From CAIWHR01 sp963734085 (GTDB taxonomy: Bacteria; Pseudomonadota; Gammaproteobacteria; Burkholderiales; Casimicrobiaceae), in contig CAVTFT010000019.1 in NCBI GenBank assembly GCA_963734085.1, forward strand, positions 186,001 through 250,000: a DNA stretch of 64,000 nucleotides, in the 5' to 3' direction. Below, piece after piece: positions 1-8,647 of the stretch. The notes below the pieces were generated by a model. It was given only the letters and a program-made list of their open reading frames with translations, had not been told where the DNA came from and searched no databases. Position 1 is the stretch's first letter, and each line of letters opens with the position of its first letter. Both the position numbers and the translations under genes were made by a program.

Positions 1-661
1 GCGAGAGGAGCAGGATCCGGCTGCCGATCCGGACCGCCTCGGGAATCGAATGGGTGACGAACAGCACGGTGAACCGCGTGTCGTCCCAGAGCTGCAGCAG
101 CTCGTCCTGCATCCGGCGGCGCGTCAGCGCGTCGAGCGCGGCGAACGGCTCGTCCATCAGCAGGATGTCGGGCTCCATCGCCATGCCGCGCGCGATGGCG
201 ACGCGCTGCTTCATCCCGCCCGACAGCGTATGCGGCAGGCTGTCGGCAAAGCGCGTCAGATTGACCCTGGCGATCACATCGCGCACCTTGTCCTCGGCCG
301 CGCGGCCCGTGAGCCGACCGCTCGCGACGAGTGGAAACAGCACGTTCTCCTTCACGGATTTCCACGGCAGGAGCTGGTCGAATTCCTGGAACACCATCAT
401 CCGGTCGGGACCTGGCCGATCGACGACGTCGCCCTTGAGCCGGATCTCGCCCTCGACGGGATTGAGATAGCCGCCGACGGCCTTCAGCAGCGTCGACTTG
501 CCACAACCCGACGGGCCGAGCAGGATGAAGCGATCCGAGCGGAAGACCTCGAAGTCGACGCGATAGGTGGCGGTGACGAGATGGTCCTTCGTCTTGTATT
601 GCAGCGTGACGCCGCGCACGTCGAGCAGAGGCGCGCTTTCGCGGTGTCCTAGAGTTGCCAC
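1..661 (-). CDS. ABC transporter ATP-binding protein, nitrate/sulfonate/taurine type (3' end outside window)
   Basis: This is the ATPase subunit of an importer of the SsuB/TauB/NrtD family, which hydrolyses ATP at the inner membrane to drive uptake of small anions or sulfonates. The translation shows Walker A (GPSGCGKST), a Q-loop (VFQEFDQLLPW), the signature LSGGMKQRVAIARG, Walker B (ILLMDEPFAALD) and the H-loop (FVTHS). The frame has no ATG; the best start is a GTG at 661 that overlaps the end of the upstream lyase gene by 13 bases, so it is probably translationally coupled. It lies downstream of a matching periplasmic binding protein in the same operon; the permease is probably beyond the left edge. 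Family call is firm, substrate is not. Confidence 0.85.
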   Translation of the reverse strand, partial: MATLGHRESAPLLDVRGVTLQYKTKDHLVTATYRVDFEVFRSDRFILLGPSGCGKSTLLKAVGGYLNPVEGEIRLKGDVVDRPGPDRMMVFQEFDQLLPWKSVKENVLFPLVASGRLTGRAAEDKVRDVIARVNLTRFADSLPHTLSGGMKQRVAIARGMAMEPDILLMDEPFAALDALTRRRMQDELLQLWDDTRFTVLFVTHSIPEAVRIGSRILLLS

Positions 662-1638
662 GGCAGCCGGTCGAGGTCGACGTTGCCGCCGGTGACGATG
701 ATGCCGACGCGCCGGCCGCGCACGTCGAGCGTCCCGTCGAGCAGGCACGCAAGCGGCACCGCGGAGGACGGCTCGATGATGATTTTCATCCGTTCCCACG
801 TCAGCCGCATCGCCTGCACGATCGATGCCTCGCGCGCGAGCCCGATCGCATCGACGTGGGTGCGGATCGCCGTCAACGTCCGTACCGACAGGGTCGTGCG
901 CAGACCGTCGGCGATCGTCGTGGTCGCCGGCAACGGCTCGACCCGTCCCGAGCGAAAGCTCCTTGCGGTATCGTCGGCGTTGGCCGGCTCGGCGCCATAC
1001 ACGCGGATCCCGGGCCGCAACGATTTCGCCGCGATCGCCGTGCCGGACAGCAGACCTCCGCCACCGACGGGTGCGATGACGGCGTCGAGTTCGGCGACGT
1101 CCTCGAGCAGCTCGAGCGCTGCCGTTCCCTGCCCGGCGATCACCCGGGCATCGTCGAAGGGATGGATCAGCACCGCGCCCGTCTCGCGCAGGACGTCCGC
1201 GCACGCGGCCTCGCGCGCGGCGACGTTGGGCGCGCAGTGGCGGATCGTCGCGCCGAGGCGACGAACGTTCTCCTGTTTCGTTTTCGCCGCGTTTTCCGGC
1301 ATGACGACCCACGCCGCAATCCCGCGCCGCGACGCAGCATAGGCGAGCGCAGCGCCGTGGTTGCCCGACGAATGCGTGACGACCCCACGCCGAGCAGCAT
1401 CATCCGACAGCGAGAACACGGCATTGACTGCGCCACGCGCCTTGAACGCGCCGACCTTCTGCAGGTTCTCGCACTTGAAGTAAAGGCTGGCGCCGGTCTC
1501 CGCGTCGAGCGATGCGGACGTCAGCACCGGCGTGCGGTGAACGAAGCCGGCGATGCGTTCTCGCGCTGCGCGAATTGCGGCGAGATCGGGGAGCGCGAGC
1601 GCGTCGCGCACGCCATCCGCGACAGGAGCCGGCACCAT
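649..1638 (-). CDS. PLP-dependent threonine dehydratase / serine racemase-like lyase
   Basis: A fold-type II PLP enzyme of about 329 residues that would deaminate a hydroxy amino acid (threonine, serine or 3-hydroxyaspartate). The PLP lysine is in VGAFKARGA, the substrate-binding loop is SSGNHGAA and the phosphate-binding glycine loop is GGGGLLSG; a C-terminal ACT regulatory domain is absent, as in catabolic or racemase-like members. The frame is open to 1686, but the ATG at 1638 overlaps the stop of the binding protein (TGATG), the usual coupling arrangement, so I chose it. Its place between two transporter genes suggests a role in breakdown of the imported substrate rather than in isoleucine synthesis. 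Exact substrate unknown. Confidence 0.85.
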   Translation of the reverse strand: MVPAPVADGVRDALALPDLAAIRAARERIAGFVHRTPVLTSASLDAETGASLYFKCENLQKVGAFKARGAVNAVFSLSDDAARRGVVTHSSGNHGAALAYAASRRGIAAWVVMPENAAKTKQENVRRLGATIRHCAPNVAAREAACADVLRETGAVLIHPFDDARVIAGQGTAALELLEDVAELDAVIAPVGGGGLLSGTAIAAKSLRPGIRVYGAEPANADDTARSFRSGRVEPLPATTTIADGLRTTLSVRTLTAIRTHVDAIGLAREASIVQAMRLTWERMKIIIEPSSAVPLACLLDGTLDVRGRRVGIIVTGGNVDLDRLPWQL

Positions 1639-2639
1639 CAGCTGCCGGGCAAGCCCTGCGCGTTCGGAAAGAACAGATCCTGCCACGACTCCGGTCTCAC
1701 CTTGATCGCGCCCGTCTTCAGCATGAAGTTCACGTACTTCATCACGTTCTGCGGCGTGGTCGTATAGACGATCTGCGGGTCGTTCAGCATGGCGAGGATG
1801 TCGGCGACCGAATCCTTGTCCTTCGACATCCTGAGGTACGTCTCGGCGGCGGCCTTGCGGTCGCGATTGATGAACGCCGTCGCCTCGTCGAGCGCCTTCA
1901 CGAACGCGTCGTAGAGCTTCGGATTCTCGCTCCTGAACTTAGACGTCGTCCAGACGACGTTGAACGTCGCCGGACCGCCGAGGACGTCGTAGGAATTGAG
2001 TACCGTGTGGATCCCCGGGCGCTTCAGCTGCTGGTACTGGAACGGCGGCGAGCTGAAGTGCGCGTCGATCTCGGAGGCGCCGGACAGGAGCGCCGTCTGC
2101 GCATCAGGATGTGACATCGTCACCGTCAGCGGGTCGAGCCGCCCCTGTTGGCCTTCGCCGAACGCCTTCTCGGCCGCCATTTGCAGCGTGATCGCCTGGA
2201 TCGACACCTTGACTGCGGGCAGCGCGATGCGGTCCTTGTCGGTGAAGTCGGCGAGCGACTTGACGTTCGGGTTGCGCGTGTTGAGATAGAGCGGCATCGA
2301 ATTGATCGCGGAGACCGCCTTCACATCGAGATTGCCCCTCGTGCGCGACCACAGCGTCACCAGCGGCGCGACGCCGCCCGACGCGAACTGCAGGCTCCCC
2401 GACAGCATGGCGTCGTTCATCACGTTGCCGCCGGCGAACTTCGCCCACCCCACGGTGACGTCGACGCCCGCGGCTTTGGCATGCTTTTCGATCAGCTTCT
2501 GTTCCTCCATCACCATCAGCGGCAGATAGCTGATCCCGTATTGCTGCGCGACCTTGATCTCGCTCATCTCCGCGGATGCGCCCGCGGCAAGCAACCATGC
2601 GGCGGCGCCCAGCGCGAAACGCAGTCGAGAACCGGACAT
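1638..2639 (-). CDS. ABC transporter substrate-binding protein, SsuA/TauA/NMT1 type
   Basis: Periplasmic solute-binding protein of 333 residues. The start at 2639 is supported by GGAGG eight bases upstream and by a clean signal peptide (basic start, hydrophobic run, cleavage near AGASA). The mature part begins with the family's strand-loop pattern (EIKVAQQYGISYLPL) and has the usual two-lobe size. An in-frame extension to 2681 lacks a ribosome site. It shares an operon with the ATPase downstream and with the UxaA-like lyase subunits upstream, which suggests the transporter takes up the substrate of that lyase, perhaps a sulfonate or sugar acid. Confidence 0.85.
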   Translation of the reverse strand: MSGSRLRFALGAAAWLLAAGASAEMSEIKVAQQYGISYLPLMVMEEQKLIEKHAKAAGVDVTVGWAKFAGGNVMNDAMLSGSLQFASGGVAPLVTLWSRTRGNLDVKAVSAINSMPLYLNTRNPNVKSLADFTDKDRIALPAVKVSIQAITLQMAAEKAFGEGQQGRLDPLTVTMSHPDAQTALLSGASEIDAHFSSPPFQYQQLKRPGIHTVLNSYDVLGGPATFNVVWTTSKFRSENPKLYDAFVKALDEATAFINRDRKAAAETYLRMSKDKDSVADILAMLNDPQIVYTTTPQNVMKYVNFMLKTGAIKVRPESWQDLFFPNAQGLPGS

Positions 2640-2697
2640 TGACAATCCTCCCAGAAAAGGACACGAACGCATTCGCGGCAACGCCGTCGCCCCCGTC

Positions 2698-3861
2698 CTA
2701 TGCGCTTTCGTAGAGCCGCGTCAGCACGAACTCGCGGTGGCCCAGCGCTTCGGCAGCAGTCAGCCTTCCGTTGGCCGTGCGAAACATCATCGCCAGCAGC
2801 CGATCGCCCGCCTCGTCCATCGTCATCTCGCGCTGCAGCAGGCCGCTCACGTCGACGTCGATATGCTCGCTCATCGTTCGCACCGTGCGCGGGTTCGCGC
2901 AGAGCTTGATGACCGGCAGGATCGGGTTGCCGATCACGTTGCCCTGACCCGTCGGGAAGAAATGGACGACGTAGCCCGCTGCCGCGCAGAGCGTCACCAT
3001 CTCGGCCGCCGCCGACGAACTGTCCATGAACCAGAGGCCGGGCCCCGTCGGTGCTTCCGCCTTGTCGAGCACGCCGTCGATCACGCACTTCCTGCCGATC
3101 TTCTGGATGTTGCCGAGCGCCTTCTCCTCGATCGTCGTCAAGCCGCCCGCGATGTTGCCCTTCGTCGGCTGCGAGTCGGAAAGATCGCTCGTCTTGTGCC
3201 GGTCGATCACGTCCTGATAGCGGTCGAACATCCGCATGAAATCCGCGCGCACCTTCTCGTCGCGGCAGCGGGCGGCGACGATCCGTTCGCCACCGGTGAG
3301 CTCGGTCGTCTCGCCGAACACCAGCGTGCAGCCGGCGGCGTAGAGCTTGTCGAACGCGTCGCCGACGGTCGGATTCGAGCCGCAGCCCGACGTCGTATCC
3401 GATTCGCCGCACTTGCACGAGACCCACAGCTCGCGCAGACGGCATTCGATGCGCTGGCGTTCGCTCGCCCACTGCACATATTCCTTCGCCGCTTTCGACG
3501 CGCGCATGATCGTGTCGTGATCGCCGTGCAGCTCGATGCCGAAGGCGCTCACCGGCTTGCCGGTCGCCGCGATGCCATCGGCGACCTTCTTCGCCCATTG
3601 GTCCTCGATCCCGATCACCACGACGGCCGCGACGTTGGGGTTCGCGCCGGTGCCGATCAACGTGCGGAAGTGGAGTTCGAGATCGGCGCCGAACTGCAGT
3701 CGTCCGTAGGGATGCGGAATCGCGAGCGCGCCCTTGACGTTGTGGGCGACCGCCTGGCACGCGGCATTCGAGAGATCGTCGACAGGCAGAAGGATGACGT
3801 GGTTGCGGATCCCGACGCGTCCGTTCTCGCGACGGTACCCCTGGAAAGTCTTTTGCATCAT
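2698..3861 (-). CDS. UxaA-family lyase, large subunit (SuyB-like or altronate dehydratase C-terminal part)
   Basis: A 387-residue protein covering the large catalytic part of the altronate/galactarate dehydratase family. Family features include GYRRENGRVGIRN at the start, cysteines in the SCKCGESD / SGCGSNP segment expected to hold the metal site, and FPTGQGNVIGNP near the C-terminus. In classical UxaA this part is fused to a small N-terminal SAF domain; here that domain is a separate gene 34 bases upstream. The split two-gene form is typical of (2R)-sulfolactate sulfo-lyase (SuyA+SuyB), and the neighbouring sulfonate-type transporter fits that, but split sugar-acid dehydratases also exist. 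The choice between them is inference. Confidence 0.8.
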   Translation of the reverse strand: MMQKTFQGYRRENGRVGIRNHVILLPVDDLSNAACQAVAHNVKGALAIPHPYGRLQFGADLELHFRTLIGTGANPNVAAVVVIGIEDQWAKKVADGIAATGKPVSAFGIELHGDHDTIMRASKAAKEYVQWASERQRIECRLRELWVSCKCGESDTTSGCGSNPTVGDAFDKLYAAGCTLVFGETTELTGGERIVAARCRDEKVRADFMRMFDRYQDVIDRHKTSDLSDSQPTKGNIAGGLTTIEEKALGNIQKIGRKCVIDGVLDKAEAPTGPGLWFMDSSSAAAEMVTLCAAAGYVVHFFPTGQGNVIGNPILPVIKLCANPRTVRTMSEHIDVDVSGLLQREMTMDEAGDRLLAMMFRTANGRLTAAEALGHREFVLTRLYESA

Positions 3862-3894
3862 GGACGAATCCCGCGTGGCGTCGACCGAGCTCTC

Positions 3895-4176
3895 TCACCA
3901 GCGCTTGGTCTTGATGTTGTGGACGTGCGCATGCGCACCCTTCCTGATCGGCTGCACGACCTTGCCGATGTCGACGCCGTACTTGATCACGGTGTCGCCG
4001 ACCGCCATGTCCTTGAGCGCGACCTTGTGCCCGAGCGGAATGTCCTCGGTGCAGTCGAGCGTGATCGTCCGATCTTCGTCGAGAATGAGCCCGGTCAGCG
4101 TCGTGCCCGCCTTGACGCCCTCGACGACGACGACGGCAACCGAGTCATGGGGATCGTGCAACACGCAGTGAATCAT
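3895..4176 (-). CDS. UxaA-family lyase, small SAF-domain subunit (SuyA-like)
   Basis: A 93-residue protein matching the N-terminal SAF domain of UxaA: MIHCVLHDPHDSVAV near the start, then VKAGTT, and the closing IPLGHKVALKDMAVGD and VIKYG motifs of this family. The ATG at 4176 has AGAGG nine bases upstream; an in-frame GTG at 4182 is too close to it. It is the first gene of the operon with the large subunit and the ABC transporter genes. The SAF domain is thought to shape the active site of the large subunit, so both should be needed for activity. Confidence 0.8.
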   Translation of the reverse strand: MIHCVLHDPHDSVAVVVVEGVKAGTTLTGLILDEDRTITLDCTEDIPLGHKVALKDMAVGDTVIKYGVDIGKVVQPIRKGAHAHVHNIKTKRW

Positions 4177-4209
4177 CGGCACCTCTGCAAAGCGTCGTGC
4201 GGCGCTGTA

Positions 4210-4218
4210 ACTATAGCA
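4210..4218 (-). promoter_or_regulatory. Candidate extended -10 promoter of the UxaA/ABC transporter operon
   Basis: Read on the minus strand this is TGCTATAGT, an extended -10 (TGN followed by TATAGT), 34 bases before the small-subunit start. It lies in the 72-base gap after rnhB, where the operon would need its own start. No good -35 box is visible, as is common with extended -10 promoters. Confidence 0.35.
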
Positions 4219-4248
4219 TCGGCGCGATCGCCGCCGCGCGTGCCCGCT

Positions 4249-4836
4249 TCAGAAATCGAGCTGCGGCTGCCGCACCGGCTCGAAGCTCCGCCGATGCGCA
4301 GCGCACGGTCCGTGCCGCGCGAGCGCCGCCAGGTGGTCGGGCGTGCCGTAGCCCTTGTTCTGCGCGAAACCGTAGCCCGGGTAGTGGCGGTCGAGCTCGC
4401 AGAGGAGCGCATCGCGCGCGGTCTTGGCGAGAATCGACGCCGCCGAGATCACGACGACATCGCGGTCACCCTTGACAATTGCACGCGTCGGGCACGACAG
4501 ACCAGGGCATCGGTCACCGTCGATCCACGCCTCATCCGGCGCAACCCGCAACGCCGCGACGGCGCGGCGCATCGCGAGCATCGTCGCATCGAGGATGTTC
4601 AGGGCGTCGATCTCCGCGACGTCGGCGACCGCCACCGCCCAGGCAAGCGAATGCGTGCGGATCACGCCGGCGAGCCGCTCGCGCTCGGCGGCGGGCAGCG
4701 CCTTCGAATCGCGCAGTCCGGTGATCGGCCGACCCGAATCGAGGATCACCGCGGCCGCAACGACCGGACCGGCGAGCGGACCCCGACCTGCCTCGTCGAT
4801 GCCCGCGACCACTTGCGGGACGCCATGCTTCAGCAT
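4249..4836 (-). CDS. rnhB: Ribonuclease HII
   Basis: A 195-residue RNase HII, which removes ribonucleotides and RNA from RNA-DNA hybrids. The metal-binding acidic residues are in GIDEAGRGPLAGPVV near residue 12 and in WIDGD near residue 104. The start at 4836 is set by homology; it overlaps the last 7 bases of lpxB, so the two are coupled. The order lpxA-lpxB-rnhB is the normal one in proteobacteria. The frame continues open upstream inside lpxB, but that extension is not coding. Confidence 0.95.
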   Translation of the reverse strand: MLKHGVPQVVAGIDEAGRGPLAGPVVAAAVILDSGRPITGLRDSKALPAAERERLAGVIRTHSLAWAVAVADVAEIDALNILDATMLAMRRAVAALRVAPDEAWIDGDRCPGLSCPTRAIVKGDRDVVVISAASILAKTARDALLCELDRHYPGYGFAQNKGYGTPDHLAALARHGPCAAHRRSFEPVRQPQLDF

Positions 4837-6011
4837 GCGACCCCCGCGGCGCGCAGCTCGGAGGCGAGCGCCGCTGCCGCCAGTGCGCCCGTATCGGCGC
4901 GTAACGCCGCGGCAAAACCGGCGAACAGCGCTTCCTGCCGCCGTCGCGTCACCGTGTCGTCGTAGAGATTGAGCGCAGCCTGCGCGAGATTCTCGACGGT
5001 CGCATCGTCCTGCAGCAGCTCCGGCACGACGAACTTGCCCGCAAGTACATTCGGCAGTCCAACCCACGGCAGCAGCAAGCGGCGGCGGACGATAAAGGCC
5101 GTGAGTGCGGTGACGCGATAGAAGATGACGTGCGGGCAGCCGGCGAGCGCGGCTTCGAGCGTCGCGGTTCCCGACGCAACGACGCCGACGTCCGCCGCGC
5201 GCAGCGCGTCCGTCGCGTGGCCGTAGAGCAGTGTCAGCGGCAACGTCTCGAGACCGAGCCGGTAGAGCGCTGCCTCGAAGCGCTCGCGCGTCGGACGCGT
5301 GGCGAGCGGCACGAGAAGGCGCGCATCGGGGCGCGCCGCGTGGATCGCCGCAGCCGTCTGCAATACGAGATCGCCGTGGAGGTCGAGCTCGGACGCGCGG
5401 CTTCCCGGCAACATCGCGAACACCGGTTGCGCGATGCCGAGCTTCAGCTGCTCGCGCGCCTCGCGCCTTGCGCCGAGCGTCGCCGCGTCGTCCGCGAGCG
5501 GATGACCCACGAACGTCACGGGGACGCCCGCGGCCTCGTAGATCGGCGGCTCGAAGGGAAACAACGCCAGCATCCGGTCGACGGCGCGGCCGATCTTCGC
5601 CACGCGCTCGCGCCGCCACGCCCAGACCGAGGGACTGACGAAATGAAGCGTGCGCACGCCGGCACGCTTCAGCCTGCGCTCGAGGCCGAGATTGAAATCG
5701 GGCGCGTCGACGCCGACGAACACCGGGACGCGTTCGACGACGAGGCGGCGCAGGAGCGCACGTCGGATCGAGACGAGCTCGGGAAGCCGGGTCACGACTT
5801 CGGCGAAGCCGCGCACCGAAAGCGCTTCGAGCGGAAACCAGGCCTCGCAGCCCTCGGCCTGCATTTTCGGTCCCGCGATCCCGACGAATCGCGCGCCCGG
5901 GATGCGCTCGCGCACTGCGCGGATCAGGATCGCCGCGAGTGCGTCGCCCGATGCTTCGCCCGCGACAATCCCGATCGTGACGGTGCTCTCGCTCGGTGCT
6001 GCGTCGGGCAT
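4830..6011 (-). CDS. lpxB: Lipid-A-disaccharide synthase
   Basis: Glycosyltransferase (GT19) of about 393 residues that joins UDP-diacylglucosamine and lipid X to form the lipid A disaccharide at the inner membrane. It shows the N-terminal GEASGD motif, FVGIAGPKM, HFVSPSVWAWR and the late segment with MLPGSR. I prefer the ATG at 6011; a GTG at 6023 is possible. It lies 18 bases after lpxA and overlaps rnhB, inside the long envelope operon. Confidence 0.95.
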   Translation of the reverse strand: MPDAAPSESTVTIGIVAGEASGDALAAILIRAVRERIPGARFVGIAGPKMQAEGCEAWFPLEALSVRGFAEVVTRLPELVSIRRALLRRLVVERVPVFVGVDAPDFNLGLERRLKRAGVRTLHFVSPSVWAWRRERVAKIGRAVDRMLALFPFEPPIYEAAGVPVTFVGHPLADDAATLGARREAREQLKLGIAQPVFAMLPGSRASELDLHGDLVLQTAAAIHAARPDARLLVPLATRPTRERFEAALYRLGLETLPLTLLYGHATDALRAADVGVVASGTATLEAALAGCPHVIFYRVTALTAFIVRRRLLLPWVGLPNVLAGKFVVPELLQDDATVENLAQAALNLYDDTVTRRRQEALFAGFAAALRADTGALAAAALASELRAAGVAC

Positions 6012-6029
6012 CGGCGAGCCCACCCCGTC

Positions 6030-6806
6030 TCAGCGGACGATCCCGCGGCCGGACGCAGCGAGGAACTCGGTGAGCGGGCGCAATGCAGGCGCGGACAGCG
6101 CCGCCTGCGCGAGCGCTGCCTTCGCGTCCTCGAGCGAGAGTCCCTCTCGATAGAGCGTCTTGTACGCACGGCGCACGGCGAGAATCTCCTCCGCGCTGAA
6201 GCCGCGCCGGCGCAGGCCCTCGCTGTTCGTGCCGTGCGGCTTCGCCGGATAGCCCTGGGCGACAATGAACGGCGGCACGTCCTGCAGCACGATCGCGCCC
6301 GCGGCGATTAGTGCGTGCGCGCCGACGCGGCAGAATTGGTGGACGCCGGAAAATCCGCCCAGCACCGCCCAGTCGCCGATGTGCACGTGGCCCGCGAGCT
6401 GCGCGTTGTTCGAGAACGTCGTGTTGTCGCCGACGACGCAGTCGTGCGCGATGTGCGTGTAGCCCAGCAGAAGGTTGGCGTTGCCGATCGTCGTTTCGCC
6501 GCGGTCCTGTGCAGTACCCGCGTGGATCGACACGAACTCGCGGATGACGTTGTCGTCGCCGATAGCGGTGGCCGTCGGCTCGCCGCCGTACTTGCGGTCT
6601 TGCGGAATGTCGCCGATCGACGTGAACTGCCAGATCCGGTTGCGCGCGCCGATCCGCGTGCGGCCGGTCACCACCGCGTGCGGTCCGATGACGGTGCCAG
6701 GGCCGATCTCGACGGCCGGTCCGACGATCGAATAGGCGCCGACCTCGACGTCCTCGGCGAGCTCCGCCTTCGGATCGACGAGCGCCGTCGCGTGCACGCG
6801 CGCCAT
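6030..6806 (-). CDS. lpxA: UDP-N-acetylglucosamine acyltransferase
   Basis: First enzyme of lipid A synthesis, transferring 3-hydroxyacyl from ACP to UDP-GlcNAc. The 258-residue protein has the left-handed beta-helix hexapeptide repeats and the catalytic histidine region (HAGTAQDRGET, then YTHIAHDC). The ATG at 6806 begins MARVHATALVDP as in the family; the longer frame upstream is translated repeat DNA. Only the repeat block separates it from fabZ. Confidence 0.95.
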   Translation of the reverse strand: MARVHATALVDPKAELAEDVEVGAYSIVGPAVEIGPGTVIGPHAVVTGRTRIGARNRIWQFTSIGDIPQDRKYGGEPTATAIGDDNVIREFVSIHAGTAQDRGETTIGNANLLLGYTHIAHDCVVGDNTTFSNNAQLAGHVHIGDWAVLGGFSGVHQFCRVGAHALIAAGAIVLQDVPPFIVAQGYPAKPHGTNSEGLRRRGFSAEEILAVRRAYKTLYREGLSLEDAKAALAQAALSAPALRPLTEFLAASGRGIVR

Positions 6807-6820
6807 GGCGTCAGGCCGCC

Positions 6821-7060
6821 CGCCGGGCCGCCCCAAGGGAGGCCTGCATCCCCCTCGGGGGGAGGCGAGCGCAGCGAGCTTGGGGGCTCACTCAGCCTCC
6901 CGCCGGGCCGCCCCAAGGGAGGCCTGCATCCGCCTCGGGGGGAGGCGAGCGCAGCGAGCTTGGGGGCTCACTCAGCCTCCCGCCGGGCCGCCCCAAGGGA
7001 GGCCTGCATCCCCCTCGGGGGGAGGCGAGCGCAGCGAGCTTGGGGTCCCACTCAGGCCTC
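6821..7060 (+). repeat. Three tandem copies of an 80-bp GC-rich repeat
   Basis: Units start at 6821, 6901 and 6981 with an exact 80-base period. Units 1 and 2 differ by one base (6932), and unit 3 diverges only in its last 15 or so bases, which run into the fabZ stop at 7052. Each unit has an outer inverted repeat (GCCCCAAG with CTTGGGG) and an inner one (CCCCCTCGGGGGG), so each can fold as a hairpin in DNA or RNA. Related single copies occur inverted at the start of dxr and before ldcA. The block sits inside the fabZ-lpxA transcript. Confidence 0.95.
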
Positions 7061-7507
7061 CTTCGCCGGCGCGTGCGGATTGCGCATCGCGGCAAGCAGG
7101 TCGGCCTCGGCGACGGGGTCGGCGCCCACCATTGCGTGCGCTTTGTATTTCCCGACGCCACGGACCAGTCGCTGGCATTCGGCTTCGAGGACGAGCTGGT
7201 CGCCGGGAAACACCTGGCGCCGGAAACGCGCATTGTCGATGCCGGCGAAGAAGATCATCGTGCCATCGCCCGGCTTCTTGTCGAGCGCCTGCCACGCGAG
7301 GATCGAGGCGAGCTGCGCGAGCGCCTCGATCACCAGCACGCCCGGCATCACCGGGTAGCCCGGGAAATGGCCCTGGAAGAACGGCTCGTTCATCGTCACG
7401 TTCTTGATCCCGCGGATCCATTTGCCGGTAACGCATTCGGTCACGCGGTCGAGCAGCAGGAACGGGTACCTGTGCGGCAGGTACTCCATGATCTCGAGGA
7501 TGTCCAT
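7052..7507 (-). CDS. fabZ: 3-hydroxyacyl-[acyl-carrier-protein] dehydratase
   Basis: FabZ of 151 residues dehydrates 3-hydroxyacyl-ACP in fatty acid elongation and draws on the same 3-hydroxymyristoyl-ACP pool as LpxA and LpxD. The start MDILEIMEYLPHRYPFLLLD and the catalytic region FFQGHFPGYPVMPGVLVIEA (His, later Glu) are clear. The last codons overlap the third copy of the 80-bp repeat. It lies between lpxD and lpxA in the usual order. Confidence 0.96.
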   Translation of the reverse strand: MDILEIMEYLPHRYPFLLLDRVTECVTGKWIRGIKNVTMNEPFFQGHFPGYPVMPGVLVIEALAQLASILAWQALDKKPGDGTMIFFAGIDNARFRRQVFPGDQLVLEAECQRLVRGVGKYKAHAMVGADPVAEADLLAAMRNPHAPAKEA

Positions 7508-7569
7508 TGCTGCCCACGCTGCCCGGACTGTCTGCGCTCATGATCAATCCCCCACGCATTCGACGGCGC

Positions 7570-8628
7570 TCATCGCCCCTCCTCGTCCGGATGGCCCGTC
7601 GCCGAATCGCCCGCAACGCCTGCCTTCGTGCTTCGCTCGAGCCTGCGGACCCGCTCGGCGAGCTCGCGCAACTTGCGCAACTGCAGCGCTACGCGCCGCC
7701 ACTCGGCGGCCGGCAGCGGCAGCATCCCGCTCCCGTAGGCGCCGGGCGTGTCGATCGATGAGCCTACTGCGGTCCCGCCGTAGAGCACCGTCCCGTCGGC
7801 AATCGAGAGATGTCCAGCGATCATTGACGCGCCGCCGATCTTGCAGTTCCTGCCGATCCGCACGCTCCCCGAGATGCCAACGCAGCCCGCGATCACCGTG
7901 TGTGCGCCGATCCGGCAGTTGTGGCCGATCTGGATCTGGTTGTCGAGCTTGACGTCATCCTCGATGACGGTATCGTCGATCGCGCCGCGATCGATCGTCG
8001 TGTTGGCGCCGATCTCGACGTCGGCGCCGACGACGACCCGGCCGACCTGCGGAATCTTGAGCCAGTGTCCGCCTTCCTCCGCCATGCCGAAGCCGTCGGC
8101 ACCGATGACGGCACCGCTGTGGATGATGACGCGCGGACCGATCACGCAGCCGTCGTAGATCGTCACCCGCGCATGAAGGCGCGTATCGTCGCCTAACGTC
8201 GTTCCCGCGCCGATCGCACAACCGGGACCGATTCGAACGCGCTCGCCGAGCGTTACGCCGGCGCCGATCACCGCATGCGGACCGATCGTTGCCGAACGCG
8301 GCAAACACGCGCCTTCGCCGATGACGGCGGTCGCGTGCACACCGGGCGCGGCGACCGCCTGCGGATGCAGCAGCGTCGCGACCTTGGCGTACGTTGCGTA
8401 GGGATTGGCGCTGACGAGCTTGGGAAGGCGCGTCGCGCCGGCCATCTCCGGCGCGACGATGACCGCGGTCGCGCTGGTCGCGGCGAGCTTCGCGCGATAC
8501 TTCGGGTTGGCGAGAAAGGCGATCGTCTCCGGACCCGCTGCATCGAGGGTCGCCACGCGCGCGATGCGCACGCTGCCGTCGCCGTCCAGCGTCGCCCCGA
8601 CGCGGGCGGCGAGTTCGGAGAGAAGCAT
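7570..8628 (-). CDS. lpxD: UDP-3-O-(3-hydroxyacyl)glucosamine N-acyltransferase
   Basis: LpxD of 352 residues adds the second 3-hydroxyacyl chain in lipid A synthesis. It has the N-terminal uridine-binding domain (LLSELAARVGATLDGDG) and a C-terminal left-handed beta helix of hexapeptide repeats with HSGAVIGADGFG and the catalytic histidine region QIGHNCRIG. It follows skp by 19 bases and precedes fabZ. Confidence 0.95.
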   Translation of the reverse strand: MLLSELAARVGATLDGDGSVRIARVATLDAAGPETIAFLANPKYRAKLAATSATAVIVAPEMAGATRLPKLVSANPYATYAKVATLLHPQAVAAPGVHATAVIGEGACLPRSATIGPHAVIGAGVTLGERVRIGPGCAIGAGTTLGDDTRLHARVTIYDGCVIGPRVIIHSGAVIGADGFGMAEEGGHWLKIPQVGRVVVGADVEIGANTTIDRGAIDDTVIEDDVKLDNQIQIGHNCRIGAHTVIAGCVGISGSVRIGRNCKIGGASMIAGHLSIADGTVLYGGTAVGSSIDTPGAYGSGMLPLPAAEWRRVALQLRKLRELAERVRRLERSTKAGVAGDSATGHPDEEGR

Positions 8629-8647
8629 GAAGCGCGCGCGACGCCGG

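Noticed and set aside
2554..4965. 803-codon open frame on the plus strand, and similar long frames at 9156-11591, 16560-18722 and 24509-26737
   Set aside because: They run antisense to clear core genes (suyA/B-like, rnhB, bamA, pyrH, tsf, guaA); translations are Arg/Asp/His-rich with no domain, as expected from GC-rich shadow frames.
4249..5619. RNase HII with a 260-residue extension
   Set aside because: The extension is antiframe lpxB; the family start is at 4836.
6821..7060. Tandem repeats considered as a CRISPR array
   Set aside because: Units are directly adjacent with no unique spacers and are 80 bases long.
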